Source of the DNA: an uncultured Clostridia bacterium
GTDB lineage: Bacteria; Bacillota; Clostridia; Oscillospirales; CAG-272
Direction: 5' to 3'
DNA: 38,415 nt
NCBI GenBank assembly: GCA_947627475.1
Contig: CANQWE010000014.1
Location: 1-38,415, forward strand
Part shown: positions 15,133-22,825 of the stretch, in pieces
Numbering within the stretch: the first letter of the stretch is position 1
Layout of the letters: every line of letters starts with the position of its first letter
Notes under the pieces: generated by a model
Databases searched by the model: none
What the model was told of the DNA's origin: nothing
The model's input: the letters and a program-made list of their open reading frames with translations, nothing else
Program-made: the position numbers and the translations under genes

Positions 15133-17490
15133 ATGGACAAAAGACAAATGCCGGCAGCGGCAGGACAGACAATCCGGAATGTGATCCGACGTGTAGGGGA
15201 AAAGGTGCACAGCGGCGATCCGGCTTTTCTGCATAAAATACTTTTTCCGGCAGGGATTTTTGCCGCCGGACTACTCCTTGGTTCCACGGAAATGATGGTT
15301 GGCGTGTATCCGTTTGGAGCAGCGCTGCTTTGCGCTGTAATGGGATGGATAGGAGTGGCGTGCGCATATGCAGGTACAGTACTTGGAACGCTGGGCATAT
15401 CCGCGGGAGGGCTGTGGCATGTACTGATTCTGACAGTTGTGCTTGCGGCCAGGACCGCGGTGGGGATCCTTACAAGTCATTCCCGCTGGGATGGCAAGGA
15501 TAAAATGGCATTTTTGCAAAAGCTGTTTTATGAGGACAGCAAAGTCCGTATAGGCATTGCGGTGGGCGCGGCAATCGCCGCGGGTTGTATTTCTATATTC
15601 AGCGGTCTCAGTTTGTATTATGATATATTTTCGGCTGTTTTGGGAGTTGTACTGTATCCGCTGTTTTGCGCCGCCTTCCAGTCGGCGTTTCATCGTACTG
15701 CCTCCAGGGAGAGAAAGCTGGCAGGCATGTGCGGGGTATTTTTTGCGCTGACTCTGGCGCTGGATGCAGTAGCGCTTCCGTTCAGCATCGGCATTCTGTT
15801 TTCCTATTTTCTGACCCTTTATGTTACATATGCCGGCGGGATCACCTATGGAATCGTTTGGGGACTATTCTGCGGAATTGCTTTAGACGCGCTGTACGCG
15901 CCTATGTATCCTATTGCAGCGCTGTGTGCGGGGCTGTTATATCAAATGTCTCCCGGCGGCGCCGTACTGATCTCCGGAATGCTCAGTATGAGCTGGGCTG
16001 TAAGTGTGGGAGGATTTGCGGCGATCACAGATGTGGCGCCGGAGCTGGCTTTGATCTGCGCCGTAATGGCGCCGCTGCTTACCTTCCGCATTTTGCCTGC
16101 AAAGCTCCCTGCTTTTTTGATGCCAGCACAGGAGCGATCCGACGTGGACGTGATCGTGCAAACAAACAAATCTCAGCGCAGATATGCCAGAATTTGCCGG
16201 TCCTTGGAGTCCCTGTCCAAGCTGCTGTTCAGTGTTTCGGACAAGCTTCGGTGTCCCTCGGCGCAGGAGGCCTATCAGATTTGTACTGCGGTACGGGCCC
16301 GGTACTGCTGCGGCTGTCCCCATGAGGCGATTTGTGGCGGGCAGGAGGAGGCACAGGTCAGTTCCTTTTTTGATAATATGGCCCATCGTCTGTCTACCCA
16401 TGGCCGCGTCAGCGCCCAAATCGTACCGGAGGCTTTGGCACGCCGATGTCATCATATGGACGCCGTACTGGATGCGGTGAACATGTCAGCCCGGAGAACC
16501 GCCAACATGAGCACCGCGTCTCAGAGGACGGAGCTGTTTGCCAGCGACTATGCGGTGATTGCGGAAATGCTGCGGGAAACAGGAGAGGCGGATACCCAGT
16601 GGGAGCGGGATGAGAAGATCGAGGAAGGGTTGCGTCGGGCGCTGCAGCGGCAGGGATTTTCCTATACGGATACATCTGTGTACGGGCAGCGGCAGCGGCA
16701 TGTATATATGCGTGGGATAGATTTGTCTACCGGAGCGGGAGCGGAGGACATTCGGCTCTGCGCGGAAAGTATATTGGGCGCCCGCCTGTCCCCGCCGGAA
16801 TTTTCCCTGGACGGGGCATATGTGTCCGCCGCCATGCATTCTGTACCTATGTTTGGAATCAAAAGCGGCCGTTACAGCTCTGCGGGCATACGGGATGAGA
16901 CAAGCGGCGACAGCGTGTGCTCTTTTAAAAATAACGAGGGGTACTATTATACCTTGGTGTCGGATGGTATGGGCAGCGGCAAGGACGCAGCGCTGACCAG
17001 CGGCATTTCAGCAGTATTTTTAGAAAAATTATTAGTGGCCGGCTGTCCTATGAAGGGGGCACTGGAAATGCTTAACTGCTTTATCCGGGGCAGTGAAGGA
17101 GAATGCTTTACCACAGTGGATTTGATGGAGGCAGACCTGTTGACAGGTCGGGCACGGTTCATCAAAAGCGGCGCCGCGCCTTCCTTCGTAATCCGTGGCG
17201 GCCAGTTGTTCCGGCTCCATTCCAAAACGGTGCCGGTGGGGATTATTCGGGCTCTGGACGCGGAAGCGATTTCCTTTGATCTTCAGGACGGAGACACGGT
17301 AATCATGATGAGCGATGGGGTTACGGGCAATTATGAAGATTGTCCCTGGCTGTATGAACTGCTTTGCAGCGGTCTCATGCAAATGGATTCTCCTGCAGCG
17401 GCGGCTCGTCTTATTGGGGAACGCGCAGCACAGGCTATGGGAAGGGAGGACGATATTACTGTCTGTGTCATGCAGGTAGAGGAGGTATAG
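15133..17490 (+). CDS. spoIIE: Stage II sporulation protein E
   Basis: A 785-residue membrane-bound PP2C-type serine phosphatase. In Bacillus it dephosphorylates SpoIIAA to activate sigma-F in the forespore and takes part in polar septation. About ten membrane segments span residues 35-320. A central regulatory region (320-570) contains a cysteine cluster CCGCPHEAIC. The C-terminal PPM phosphatase domain (about 570-785) shows VSDGMGSGKDAALTS, MMSDGVTGNYED and GREDDITVCVM, which supply the metal-binding aspartates. The length is close to Bacillus SpoIIE (827). The start at 15133 has GGAAAGG upstream. It is monocistronic and ends at a repeat-derived terminator. Confidence 0.96.
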   Translation: MDKRQMPAAAGQTIRNVIRRVGEKVHSGDPAFLHKILFPAGIFAAGLLLGSTEMMVGVYPFGAALLCAVMGWIGVACAYAGTVLGTLGISAGGLWHVLILTVVLAARTAVGILTSHSRWDGKDKMAFLQKLFYEDSKVRIGIAVGAAIAAGCISIFSGLSLYYDIFSAVLGVVLYPLFCAAFQSAFHRTASRERKLAGMCGVFFALTLALDAVALPFSIGILFSYFLTLYVTYAGGITYGIVWGLFCGIALDALYAPMYPIAALCAGLLYQMSPGGAVLISGMLSMSWAVSVGGFAAITDVAPELALICAVMAPLLTFRILPAKLPAFLMPAQERSDVDVIVQTNKSQRRYARICRSLESLSKLLFSVSDKLRCPSAQEAYQICTAVRARYCCGCPHEAICGGQEEAQVSSFFDNMAHRLSTHGRVSAQIVPEALARRCHHMDAVLDAVNMSARRTANMSTASQRTELFASDYAVIAEMLRETGEADTQWERDEKIEEGLRRALQRQGFSYTDTSVYGQRQRHVYMRGIDLSTGAGAEDIRLCAESILGARLSPPEFSLDGAYVSAAMHSVPMFGIKSGRYSSAGIRDETSGDSVCSFKNNEGYYYTLVSDGMGSGKDAALTSGISAVFLEKLLVAGCPMKGALEMLNCFIRGSEGECFTTVDLMEADLLTGRARFIKSGAAPSFVIRGGQLFRLHSKTVPVGIIRALDAEAISFDLQDGDTVIMMSDGVTGNYEDCPWLYELLCSGLMQMDSPAAAARLIGERAAQAMGREDDITVCVMQVEEV

Positions 17491-17504
17491 AAAAAAGAGG
17501 GGGA

Positions 17505-17640
17505 GAGTTATACAGATGCCACATGGACATTTGTATAACTCTCCCCCGACTCGCTTTGCTCGCCCCCCTCTTCAGAGGGGGGCTTTTTAACGCTCCAAAC
17601 CTCCCCTAACAAGGGGAGGTGTCGCGATACGACGGAGGGG
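17505..17640. repeat. Dispersed GC-rich palindromic repeat, copy 2
   Basis: Begins with a long inverted repeat, GGGGGAGAGTTATAC / GTATAACTCTCCCCC (about 17508-17547). Module A follows (17541-17583; CTCGCTTTGCTCGCC and a CCCCCCTCT-TC-AGAGGGGGG hairpin), then module B (CCTCCCCT-AACA-AGGGGAGG, TGTCGCGATACGACGG, AGGGGTAGGCTTC). Order and spacing match copy 1 at 5367-5600. It fills the gap between spoIIE and the converging ABC transporter operon. Confidence 0.7.
17562..17588 (+). terminator. Terminator of spoIIE inside the repeat
   Basis: GCCCCCCTCT-TC-AGAGGGGGGC followed by TTTTT; the hairpin belongs to repeat module A, so the repeat appears to supply the terminator. Confidence 0.75.
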
Positions 17641-17701
17641 TAGGCTTCTATCATTCTTCTCTGTCTTCTGTAACAATAAAACCTCTTTTTATCCGATCTT
17701 T

Positions 17702-18520
17702 TCACTGGCCGCTAAGAAGTATCCGGTCTGTGGTAAATGCCTTTTTTTTCTTTTCTGTATACAGCTGTAGCAGTCCTTCCATGGTCATATCCTCCCGTTC
17801 TTTTCCTTCCAGGGAAAGGATGATGGATCCGCTGTCCATCATAATTGTGCGGTTGCCTGTAACCAGGGCCTGCTGCATATTGTGGGTAATCATCAATGTG
17901 GTCAGATGGTTTTCCCGCACAATTTCGTTTGTGATCCCCATGATTTTTTCTGCCGTGGCCGGATCCAGCGCCGCAGTATGCTCATCCAAGAGCAGCAGGT
18001 CCGGCGTCACCAGCGTACACATCAGCAGCGTCACAACCTGCCGCTGCCCGCCGGAGAGCAGTCCCACCTTGGTTTTCATCCGATCCTCCAGTCCCATATT
18101 GTATTTTGCAAGGGCAGACCGAAATAAATCTGATTTCTTTTTTGTAAGCGCCGGCGCAAAAGGGCCGCTGTGAGCACGGGTATAAGCCAGGGCAAGATTT
18201 TCTTCGATAGTCATTCCCGGCGCCGTGCCCCTCATAGGATCCTGGAACACCCGACCGATCCTTTTGGCACGCTTGTGCTCCGCCATAAACGTGATGTCTC
18301 TGCCGCCCAGCCGGATCGATCCCTGGTCCGACAGATAGGTACCACAGATGACGTTGAACAGCGTGCTTTTTCCTGCGCCGTTGGATCCGATCATGGTGAC
18401 GAAATCTCCCTGCTGCAGGGTGAGATTTACATTTACCAGCGCAGTATGCTCATTTACCGTTCCTTTGGCGAAGGTTTTGGACAAACCTGCAATTTCCAGC
18501 ATAGGAATTTCTGTGTTCAT
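17702..18520 (-). CDS. ABC transporter ATP-binding protein (TrpZ-like)
   Basis: A 272-residue ABC ATPase that would power the transporter encoded with the next two genes. Walker A is GSNGAGKST (45-53), then the Q-loop VFQDPMRGTAPGMTIEENLALAY, signature LSGGQRQ, Walker B LLLLDEHTAALDP and switch His in MITHNM. The layout matches the COG1101 family that pairs with COG4120 permeases and COG2984 binding proteins (TrpXYZ-like). The start at 18520 (MNTEIPMLEI) gives an ATGA overlap with the permease stop; an upstream in-frame start at 18610 lies inside the permease. It is the last gene of the operon, and a tryptophan-responsive T-box lies upstream. The substrate is inferred from that T-box. Confidence 0.93.
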   Translation of the reverse strand: MNTEIPMLEIAGLSKTFAKGTVNEHTALVNVNLTLQQGDFVTMIGSNGAGKSTLFNVICGTYLSDQGSIRLGGRDITFMAEHKRAKRIGRVFQDPMRGTAPGMTIEENLALAYTRAHSGPFAPALTKKKSDLFRSALAKYNMGLEDRMKTKVGLLSGGQRQVVTLLMCTLVTPDLLLLDEHTAALDPATAEKIMGITNEIVRENHLTTLMITHNMQQALVTGNRTIMMDSGSIILSLEGKEREDMTMEGLLQLYTEKKKKAFTTDRILLSGQ

Positions 18521-19446
18521 ATCCGTTTCGCCTCCCATCTGTTTTTCAGGGAGATCGCAGCGTCCTTTACCGCAGGAAGGATCAGGGTGATCGCTACGAT
18601 CAAAGCGCAAAGCAGCTTCATCAGGTTGGCACTGTTTGCGCCGAACAATTCCGCGTCCACCACAAAGGTGACAATGATCTTATAAAGAACGGAACCACAT
18701 ACGGCGGAAATCAGGCCGATGGTAACGCCCCGCTTTCTCCGGGGAAGCAGGGAGAACAGCGCTTCTCCGATGATCACCGCTGCCAGACCGTAAATCAGTG
18801 TGCCGCTGCTGGAGCTGGCATCGGAATATCCCACATAGTGGGCAATCAGCGCGCCGGACAAGGCGATCAGACCGTTGGAAATACACAGGCCGATGATTTT
18901 TGTTCGGTCTACATTGATGGAAGACGCCCGTACCATATCCGGATTGTCTCCTGTGGCCCGGATACACATACCCAGGTGGGTTTTGAAAAACAGGATCATG
19001 ATCAGAATGACAGCAATGCACAGGGCGGCAGCCAGCACAGCACCGGCGATCCTTTTATCATCCCGGCCGGCATTCTCGCCTAAAAAGGCGTAGGCAAGCT
19101 TAAACAGGGCGCCATCTCCGATGGCAAGGTTGGGGCCGCCCCGCACCATCAAGTTAATGGAGTATAGGCCGCTCATGGTAATAATCCCAGCAAGCACCGG
19201 ATGCACCTTCAGCTTTGTCTGTAAAAATCCGGTGACAAGTCCTGCGATAATTCCCGCCACAAGGGATAGTAAAAGGGAAAATCCCGTATATCCCGCGGCG
19301 GCTGTGGCGGCTGCTACAGCGTTTCCAAACCCGAAGGAGCCTTCTGTTGTCAAATCGGGAATATTCAGTACCCGCAGGGAGATAAATACTCCGATAGCCA
19401 AAAGTCCATATAGGAAGCCCTCTTGAAGGGCTGTTACATACAGCAT
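18517..19446 (-). CDS. ABC transporter permease (TrpY-like)
   Basis: A 309-residue membrane protein with about eight to nine hydrophobic segments and the branched-chain-type permease signature region LGMCIRATGDNPDMVRASSINVDRTKIIGLCISNGLIALSG split across membrane helices. LNIPDLTTEGSF near the N-terminus is typical of the COG4120 permeases that accompany PF04392 binding proteins. AAAGGAAG precedes the start at 19446. It lies 17 bp after the binding-protein gene and overlaps the ATPase gene by 4 bp. Tryptophan or a related precursor is the likeliest substrate because of the T-box. Confidence 0.92.
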   Translation of the reverse strand: MLYVTALQEGFLYGLLAIGVFISLRVLNIPDLTTEGSFGFGNAVAAATAAAGYTGFSLLLSLVAGIIAGLVTGFLQTKLKVHPVLAGIITMSGLYSINLMVRGGPNLAIGDGALFKLAYAFLGENAGRDDKRIAGAVLAAALCIAVILIMILFFKTHLGMCIRATGDNPDMVRASSINVDRTKIIGLCISNGLIALSGALIAHYVGYSDASSSSGTLIYGLAAVIIGEALFSLLPRRKRGVTIGLISAVCGSVLYKIIVTFVVDAELFGANSANLMKLLCALIVAITLILPAVKDAAISLKNRWEAKRI

Positions 19447-19463
19447 GACGCAACTTCCTTTAT

Positions 19464-20468
19464 TTATTCTTCATACAGCTTGAGGGTATATCCCAGCGTA
19501 TCTTCGTCGGGAATCGTTACTTCCAATTCCTTTGCCAGCGCGGCGTTGACAGTGCAGTAGTCGATGTCTACCACGATAGCAGGGACTTTATCTATCGCTG
19601 TGCCCTGCAGATACTCTGCAGCCATCGCGGCGGTTTTCTCGCCGATACCTTTGTCATCGATGGCGAGTGTAGCAAGGCAGCCGGAGGCTACTGTGGTAGC
19701 AGAGGAGCAGTATGTGGGGATTTTTTCTTCTTTGCAGATTTCTGTCAGTGCAGAAATGCCGGACTGCACAACGGCATCGTTTGGAATGAAGACAACGTCT
19801 GCGCCGTCGGCAAGCAGCGCTTCGGTCACGCTGCCTACGTCGTCGGAGGTCTCTACGGTTTTTACTGTATAGTCAATATTTTTTTCTTCCAGATAATCAC
19901 AGGCGGACTTTACCGTATCGGTTGCATTTGCCTGTGCTGTACAATAGATGAAGCCGAATTTTGTAATGTCTGGTGTAAGGGTATATGCCAGGTCGATAAT
20001 ATCTGAGGTGGGAATAGCATTGGAGGTTCCGGTTGCATTTTTATCCGGGGCCTCCATTTCTGTGACCACGCCGGCAGCCACAGGGGCAGAGACGGCGCAG
20101 AAGAAGACCGGCGTCTCCGATTCCATATTTACAAAGGCTTGGGTTGCAGGGGTAGCGATGGTGAACACTGCATTGTAGGAGCCGTCGTCCATAGCAGAGC
20201 AGATGGTGGACAGGGTAGTGGCGTCTCCCTGGGCGCATTTGTAATCGATGGTGGTATTTTCCTTGGTGTAGCCTGCTTTTTCCAGACCGGAGATGATGCC
20301 GTCCCGCATATCCAAAAAGGCGCCGTTTTCAATTTGTGAGATGATTCCAAATTTGTAGGATTCCCCATCGTTTTCTGTATCCTTTGACTTTTCGTCTTTG
20401 GCGCAGCTACTTAGCAGGGGGGTAAACAAAAGTGTGAGCAACAAAAGAATAGACAGCAGTTTTTTCAT
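19464..20468 (-). CDS. ABC transporter substrate-binding lipoprotein (TrpX-like)
   Basis: A 334-residue lipoprotein of the ABC_sub_bind family (PF04392). The signal peptide is MKKLLSILL to LLSSC with lipobox Cys22; after lipidation the protein should face the outside of the membrane. The mature protein has the two-lobed type I fold pattern: YKFGIISQIENGAFLDMRDG, then FTIATPATQAF, TPVFFCAVSAPVAAG and DVVFIPNDAVVQSG. The start at 20468 has GGAGG seven bases upstream and is preferred to 20486. It is the first gene of the transporter operon. No strong sigma-A promoter was recognised on the minus strand in the 110 bases before it. Transcription probably depends on the T-box promoter at 21160-21188, which reads through the Dabb gene in antisense. 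Confidence 0.93.
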   Translation of the reverse strand: MKKLLSILLLLTLLFTPLLSSCAKDEKSKDTENDGESYKFGIISQIENGAFLDMRDGIISGLEKAGYTKENTTIDYKCAQGDATTLSTICSAMDDGSYNAVFTIATPATQAFVNMESETPVFFCAVSAPVAAGVVTEMEAPDKNATGTSNAIPTSDIIDLAYTLTPDITKFGFIYCTAQANATDTVKSACDYLEEKNIDYTVKTVETSDDVGSVTEALLADGADVVFIPNDAVVQSGISALTEICKEEKIPTYCSSATTVASGCLATLAIDDKGIGEKTAAMAAEYLQGTAIDKVPAIVVDIDYCTVNAALAKELEVTIPDEDTLGYTLKLYEE

Positions 20469-20521
20469 AATAGATCCTCCAAGCATTGTTTTATATTTCA
20501 GCCGCCGCAGCGGATTCTGAC

Positions 20522-20550
20522 TTGATTTTACGGTATAAGTTCGCTATACT
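20522..20550 (+). promoter_or_regulatory. Sigma-A promoter of the Dabb gene
   Basis: TTGATT (20522-20527), a 17-base spacer and TATACT (20545-20550), 30 bases before the Dabb start. It points against the T-box transcript. Confidence 0.75.
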
Positions 20551-20579
20551 TTACGTATACCAGGAAGGAGAGCTTTGTT

Positions 20580-20873
20580 ATGACACATATGGTATTTATG
20601 AAGTTCGCGGCGGGATTTTTTTCTCCGGCCGTTTTTCAAAGGATAGCGGATGGATTTTGCCGACTGCAGGAGGCGATGCCCCTGGAAATTTTATCTGTAC
20701 AGGTGCGGGAGAACTGTATTTCCAGAGAGACAAATATGGATGTGCTAATCCAAATGGAGCTGCGGGATCCGTCGGTATTGGAACAGTATTTGAACCATTC
20801 CATCCATTTGGAGATCAGCAGGGAGATGAACCCCCATATTGTGCGGCGCTGCTCCTTTGACTATATGGAATAA
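20580..20873 (+). CDS. Dabb-family (stress-responsive alpha/beta barrel) protein
   Basis: A 97-residue cytoplasmic protein resembling the Dabb domain (PF07876), a dimeric ferredoxin-like fold seen in plant stress proteins and many bacterial proteins of unknown role. The N-terminal strand is THMVFMKFAAG. The region around ISRETNMDVLIQMEL and LEQYLNHSIHLEI matches the family's pattern, with a Tyr-x-x-His-x-x-His-like helix. The start at 20580 has AAGGAG about nine bases upstream and its own promoter. It lies between trpX-like and the T-box leader but on the other strand, so it is expressed against the presumed T-box read-through transcript. The biochemical function is unknown. Confidence 0.75.
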   Translation: MTHMVFMKFAAGFFSPAVFQRIADGFCRLQEAMPLEILSVQVRENCISRETNMDVLIQMELRDPSVLEQYLNHSIHLEISREMNPHIVRRCSFDYME

Positions 20874-20891
20874 ATATTTTGCCATAAAAAC

Positions 20892-20920
20892 AAAAAAATC
20901 CTGTCCAAAAAGGACAGGAT
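20892..20920 (-). terminator. T-box intrinsic terminator
   Basis: Minus-strand stem ATCCTGTCC/GGACAGGAT with a 5-T loop, followed by six to seven Ts. It is directly downstream of the T-box sequence and is the expected regulated terminator. Confidence 0.88.
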
Positions 20921-21153
20921 AAGCCCTGCAATGCCACCTTTTTCACATGTAAATACATGCTGCTTTCCAGAATGCCAACACACTCCTCGCCTTTAACGCA
21001 GGCATACGGTCCGGGTACTGGGCAGATGCCTTTCTCCATTCCCTCAGCGATCCATTTGCCGGGCGACCTGCCGCGGGGCTTTCACCTTCCCCCACTCTCT
21101 GTAGACGTCCACGTCGGTTTGATCTTCGCTTCATCGGTTTAATTGCTTTTATG
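20892..21153 (-). promoter_or_regulatory. T-box leader, predicted tRNA-Trp responsive
   Basis: T-box leaders bind uncharged tRNA and then allow read-through of a terminator. Stem I shows AGAGAG (21100-21095) and a distal GGxxGGTGAAAGCC loop. The base is AGCGA/TCGCT. A UGG triplet followed by A (21054-21051) lies next to the base helix, where the specifier is expected. The T-box element AAGGTGGCA (about 20941-20932) carries the bulge UGGC. UGGC would pair with a GCCA acceptor end, and tRNA-Trp has discriminator G73. The regulated terminator follows. The next minus-strand gene is the TrpX-like transporter operon, 424 bases beyond the terminator and past the Dabb gene. I am sure of the T-box class and fairly sure of Trp. 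Confidence 0.85.
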
Positions 21154-21159
21154 GTTAGC

Positions 21160-21188
21160 ATTATACGCTGCGGGAAGAGCGTTGTCAA
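21160..21188 (-). promoter_or_regulatory. Sigma-A promoter of the T-box leader
   Basis: On the minus strand TTGACA (21188-21183), a 17-base spacer and TATAAT (21165-21160): a consensus promoter. Confidence 0.92.
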
Positions 21189-21189
21189 G

Positions 21190-21653
21190 GGGGAAAAACA
21201 AAAAAATTTAAATTTTTTTGGAAAGAGGTATGCACACCGGGTCGGGAAAATGCTGGGATTTTCGCCAAAATCCGGAAAATCACCCAAAAACGTATTTACG
21301 GATCACGCCGGGGTTCGTAGTTGCATAGCCGGGAGATTACTTCCCAGTTCCAGCTTCGCCATAGCGTCAGTTCATCAGGCTTTTTACCCGCTCCGGACTG
21401 CAAGACTGCAGTTTATTTGCAGGCTTGCAAAGTGTTGCCTTGGCTACACAAAGTTTATACAGCCTTCAAATACCCCCACCGGGGCATTTCGTCTCGGCTA
21501 TTCAGAGGCGTCTTGCACGTAATGCAGGGGACCTCATAGGTGACGGAGGGAGGAGAGACACAAGGACTATGCGCCTTTCTCTTGTTTGCTTTTGTCACGG
21601 AAAGAGGGAGCGGGTCCCTCTCATGACTACCTGTCGTGACAAAAGCTGCTCTT
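21190..21653. other. Non-coding interval between the T-box and the BNR genes
   Basis: No supported gene. It holds an A/T-rich block (21196-21225) and a stretch AGGTGACGGAGGGAGG (21538-21553) reminiscent of repeat module B. A large double hairpin follows: GCTTTTGTCACG (21589-21600) pairs with CGTGACAAAAGC (21634-21645), enclosing AGAGGGA-GCGGG-TCCCTCT. The hairpin lies just downstream of the first BNR gene stop and may end that operon, though no T-run follows. Confidence 0.5.
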
Positions 21654-22808
21654 TTATTTGCCGAGTTTCCATCGGGAGCAAAGCACACTGGTCCACCACT
21701 CACCAGGAATCTCCTGATAATATACGGACAGGATAGAACCGTCAGGCAGTTCTATCGATGCTGGATAGCCCATATCGCAGAAATACTCCAATCTGTCGTC
21801 AATGACGTAGTCCTGCGTCCAGGTTTCGCCCATATCATAGCTGACCACAGCCCGCTCGCAGCGGCTGCCATTGGTACGGCAGCTGTAGGAGCAGACAACC
21901 GCGCCGGAGGAATGTACCATCAGATGGGGCGGGCTACCATCTACACCCGTGCCTACAGGGGCCGACCAGGTCCTGCCCTTGTCGTGGGAATAGGTAATAA
22001 ATACCGTAAACGCCGGATTCATTTCCTCATTGTGGGTACGAATCGCACCCATCAGTCTGCCGTCGGGCAGCTCCACTACGTGGGGTTCGAACATGTTGTA
22101 CGCGTTGATTGTCTCGCCGCCGGGTCCCTTTGTATCCGGCACCTGCCCTGCAAACTTCCAGGTATAGCCGCCATCGGTGCTGGTATAACAAGTGATGGGG
22201 GGACGCATTTCGTTTCCGTTTTCGTCTTTGCTTGTATAGCTGTCATTATACAGCATATTACCAAGGTATACCAATGTTCCATCCTTGCAGACAGAGGGAC
22301 CGTGGGGAGCAAGTATCGGCACACGCACAGGCTCACTCCAAGTTACCCCATAGTCACTGCTCATCATTACAAAGGATCCTGCGCTTGCCACATATTCTTC
22401 TTTCGGAAGCTTCTTCCATGCCTGGGAAAAGCCCCAGGAAATGGCCTTGTCCTTTTCTTCGAACCAATCATAATCCTGTATCTGATCGTGATAATTTGCA
22501 GGGGCCTCTGAAAACCAGCTGACAAGAAGTTTCCCCCCGCCAAGGTAGCAGATACCCATATCCCGATCATCTACAAAAGAATCATTCAAAACGATCGGCT
22601 TTGTCCAGGTTTTTCCCTGGTCATAGCTCATGTACATACAGCCCTTGCCGCAGGGATCTACATGGGACAGACGCATAGACGACGCCACTGCATACAGCAC
22701 GCCACGATCGTCCATACAGACGGACGGCCAGCCGTTGTATTTAAAAAATTTATTTCCCTTATCGTTTGTAATGCGGTAATGTTCTACATTTGGTGTATAT
22801 ATTTCCAT
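21654..22808 (-). CDS. BNR-repeat (sialidase-fold) protein, paralogue A
   Basis: A 384-residue protein with the six-bladed sialidase propeller pattern. Asp-box motifs (S-x-D-x-G-x-T-W) recur: SYDQGKTW, SSDYGVTW, STDGGYTW, SHDKGRTW and SYDMGETW. EPHVVELPDGRLMGAIR is typical of the BNR_2/sialidase superfamily. The classical GH33 FRIP motif is not seen, so sialidase activity should not be assumed. No signal peptide is present, so it should be cytoplasmic. The start at 22808 (MEIYTPNVEHYR) has AAGGA upstream and follows the stop of paralogue B by 17 bp; the longer frame upstream overlaps that gene. It is a tandem duplicate of the next gene. The substrate is unknown. Confidence 0.85.
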   Translation of the reverse strand: MEIYTPNVEHYRITNDKGNKFFKYNGWPSVCMDDRGVLYAVASSMRLSHVDPCGKGCMYMSYDQGKTWTKPIVLNDSFVDDRDMGICYLGGGKLLVSWFSEAPANYHDQIQDYDWFEEKDKAISWGFSQAWKKLPKEEYVASAGSFVMMSSDYGVTWSEPVRVPILAPHGPSVCKDGTLVYLGNMLYNDSYTSKDENGNEMRPPITCYTSTDGGYTWKFAGQVPDTKGPGGETINAYNMFEPHVVELPDGRLMGAIRTHNEEMNPAFTVFITYSHDKGRTWSAPVGTGVDGSPPHLMVHSSGAVVCSYSCRTNGSRCERAVVSYDMGETWTQDYVIDDRLEYFCDMGYPASIELPDGSILSVYYQEIPGEWWTSVLCSRWKLGK

Positions 22809-22825
22809 TTTTATTTCCTTTTCGC

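Noticed and set aside
20892-21153. T-box regulating the BNR genes
   Set aside because: The BNR genes lie upstream of the T-box on the same strand and end before it, so they cannot be its target.
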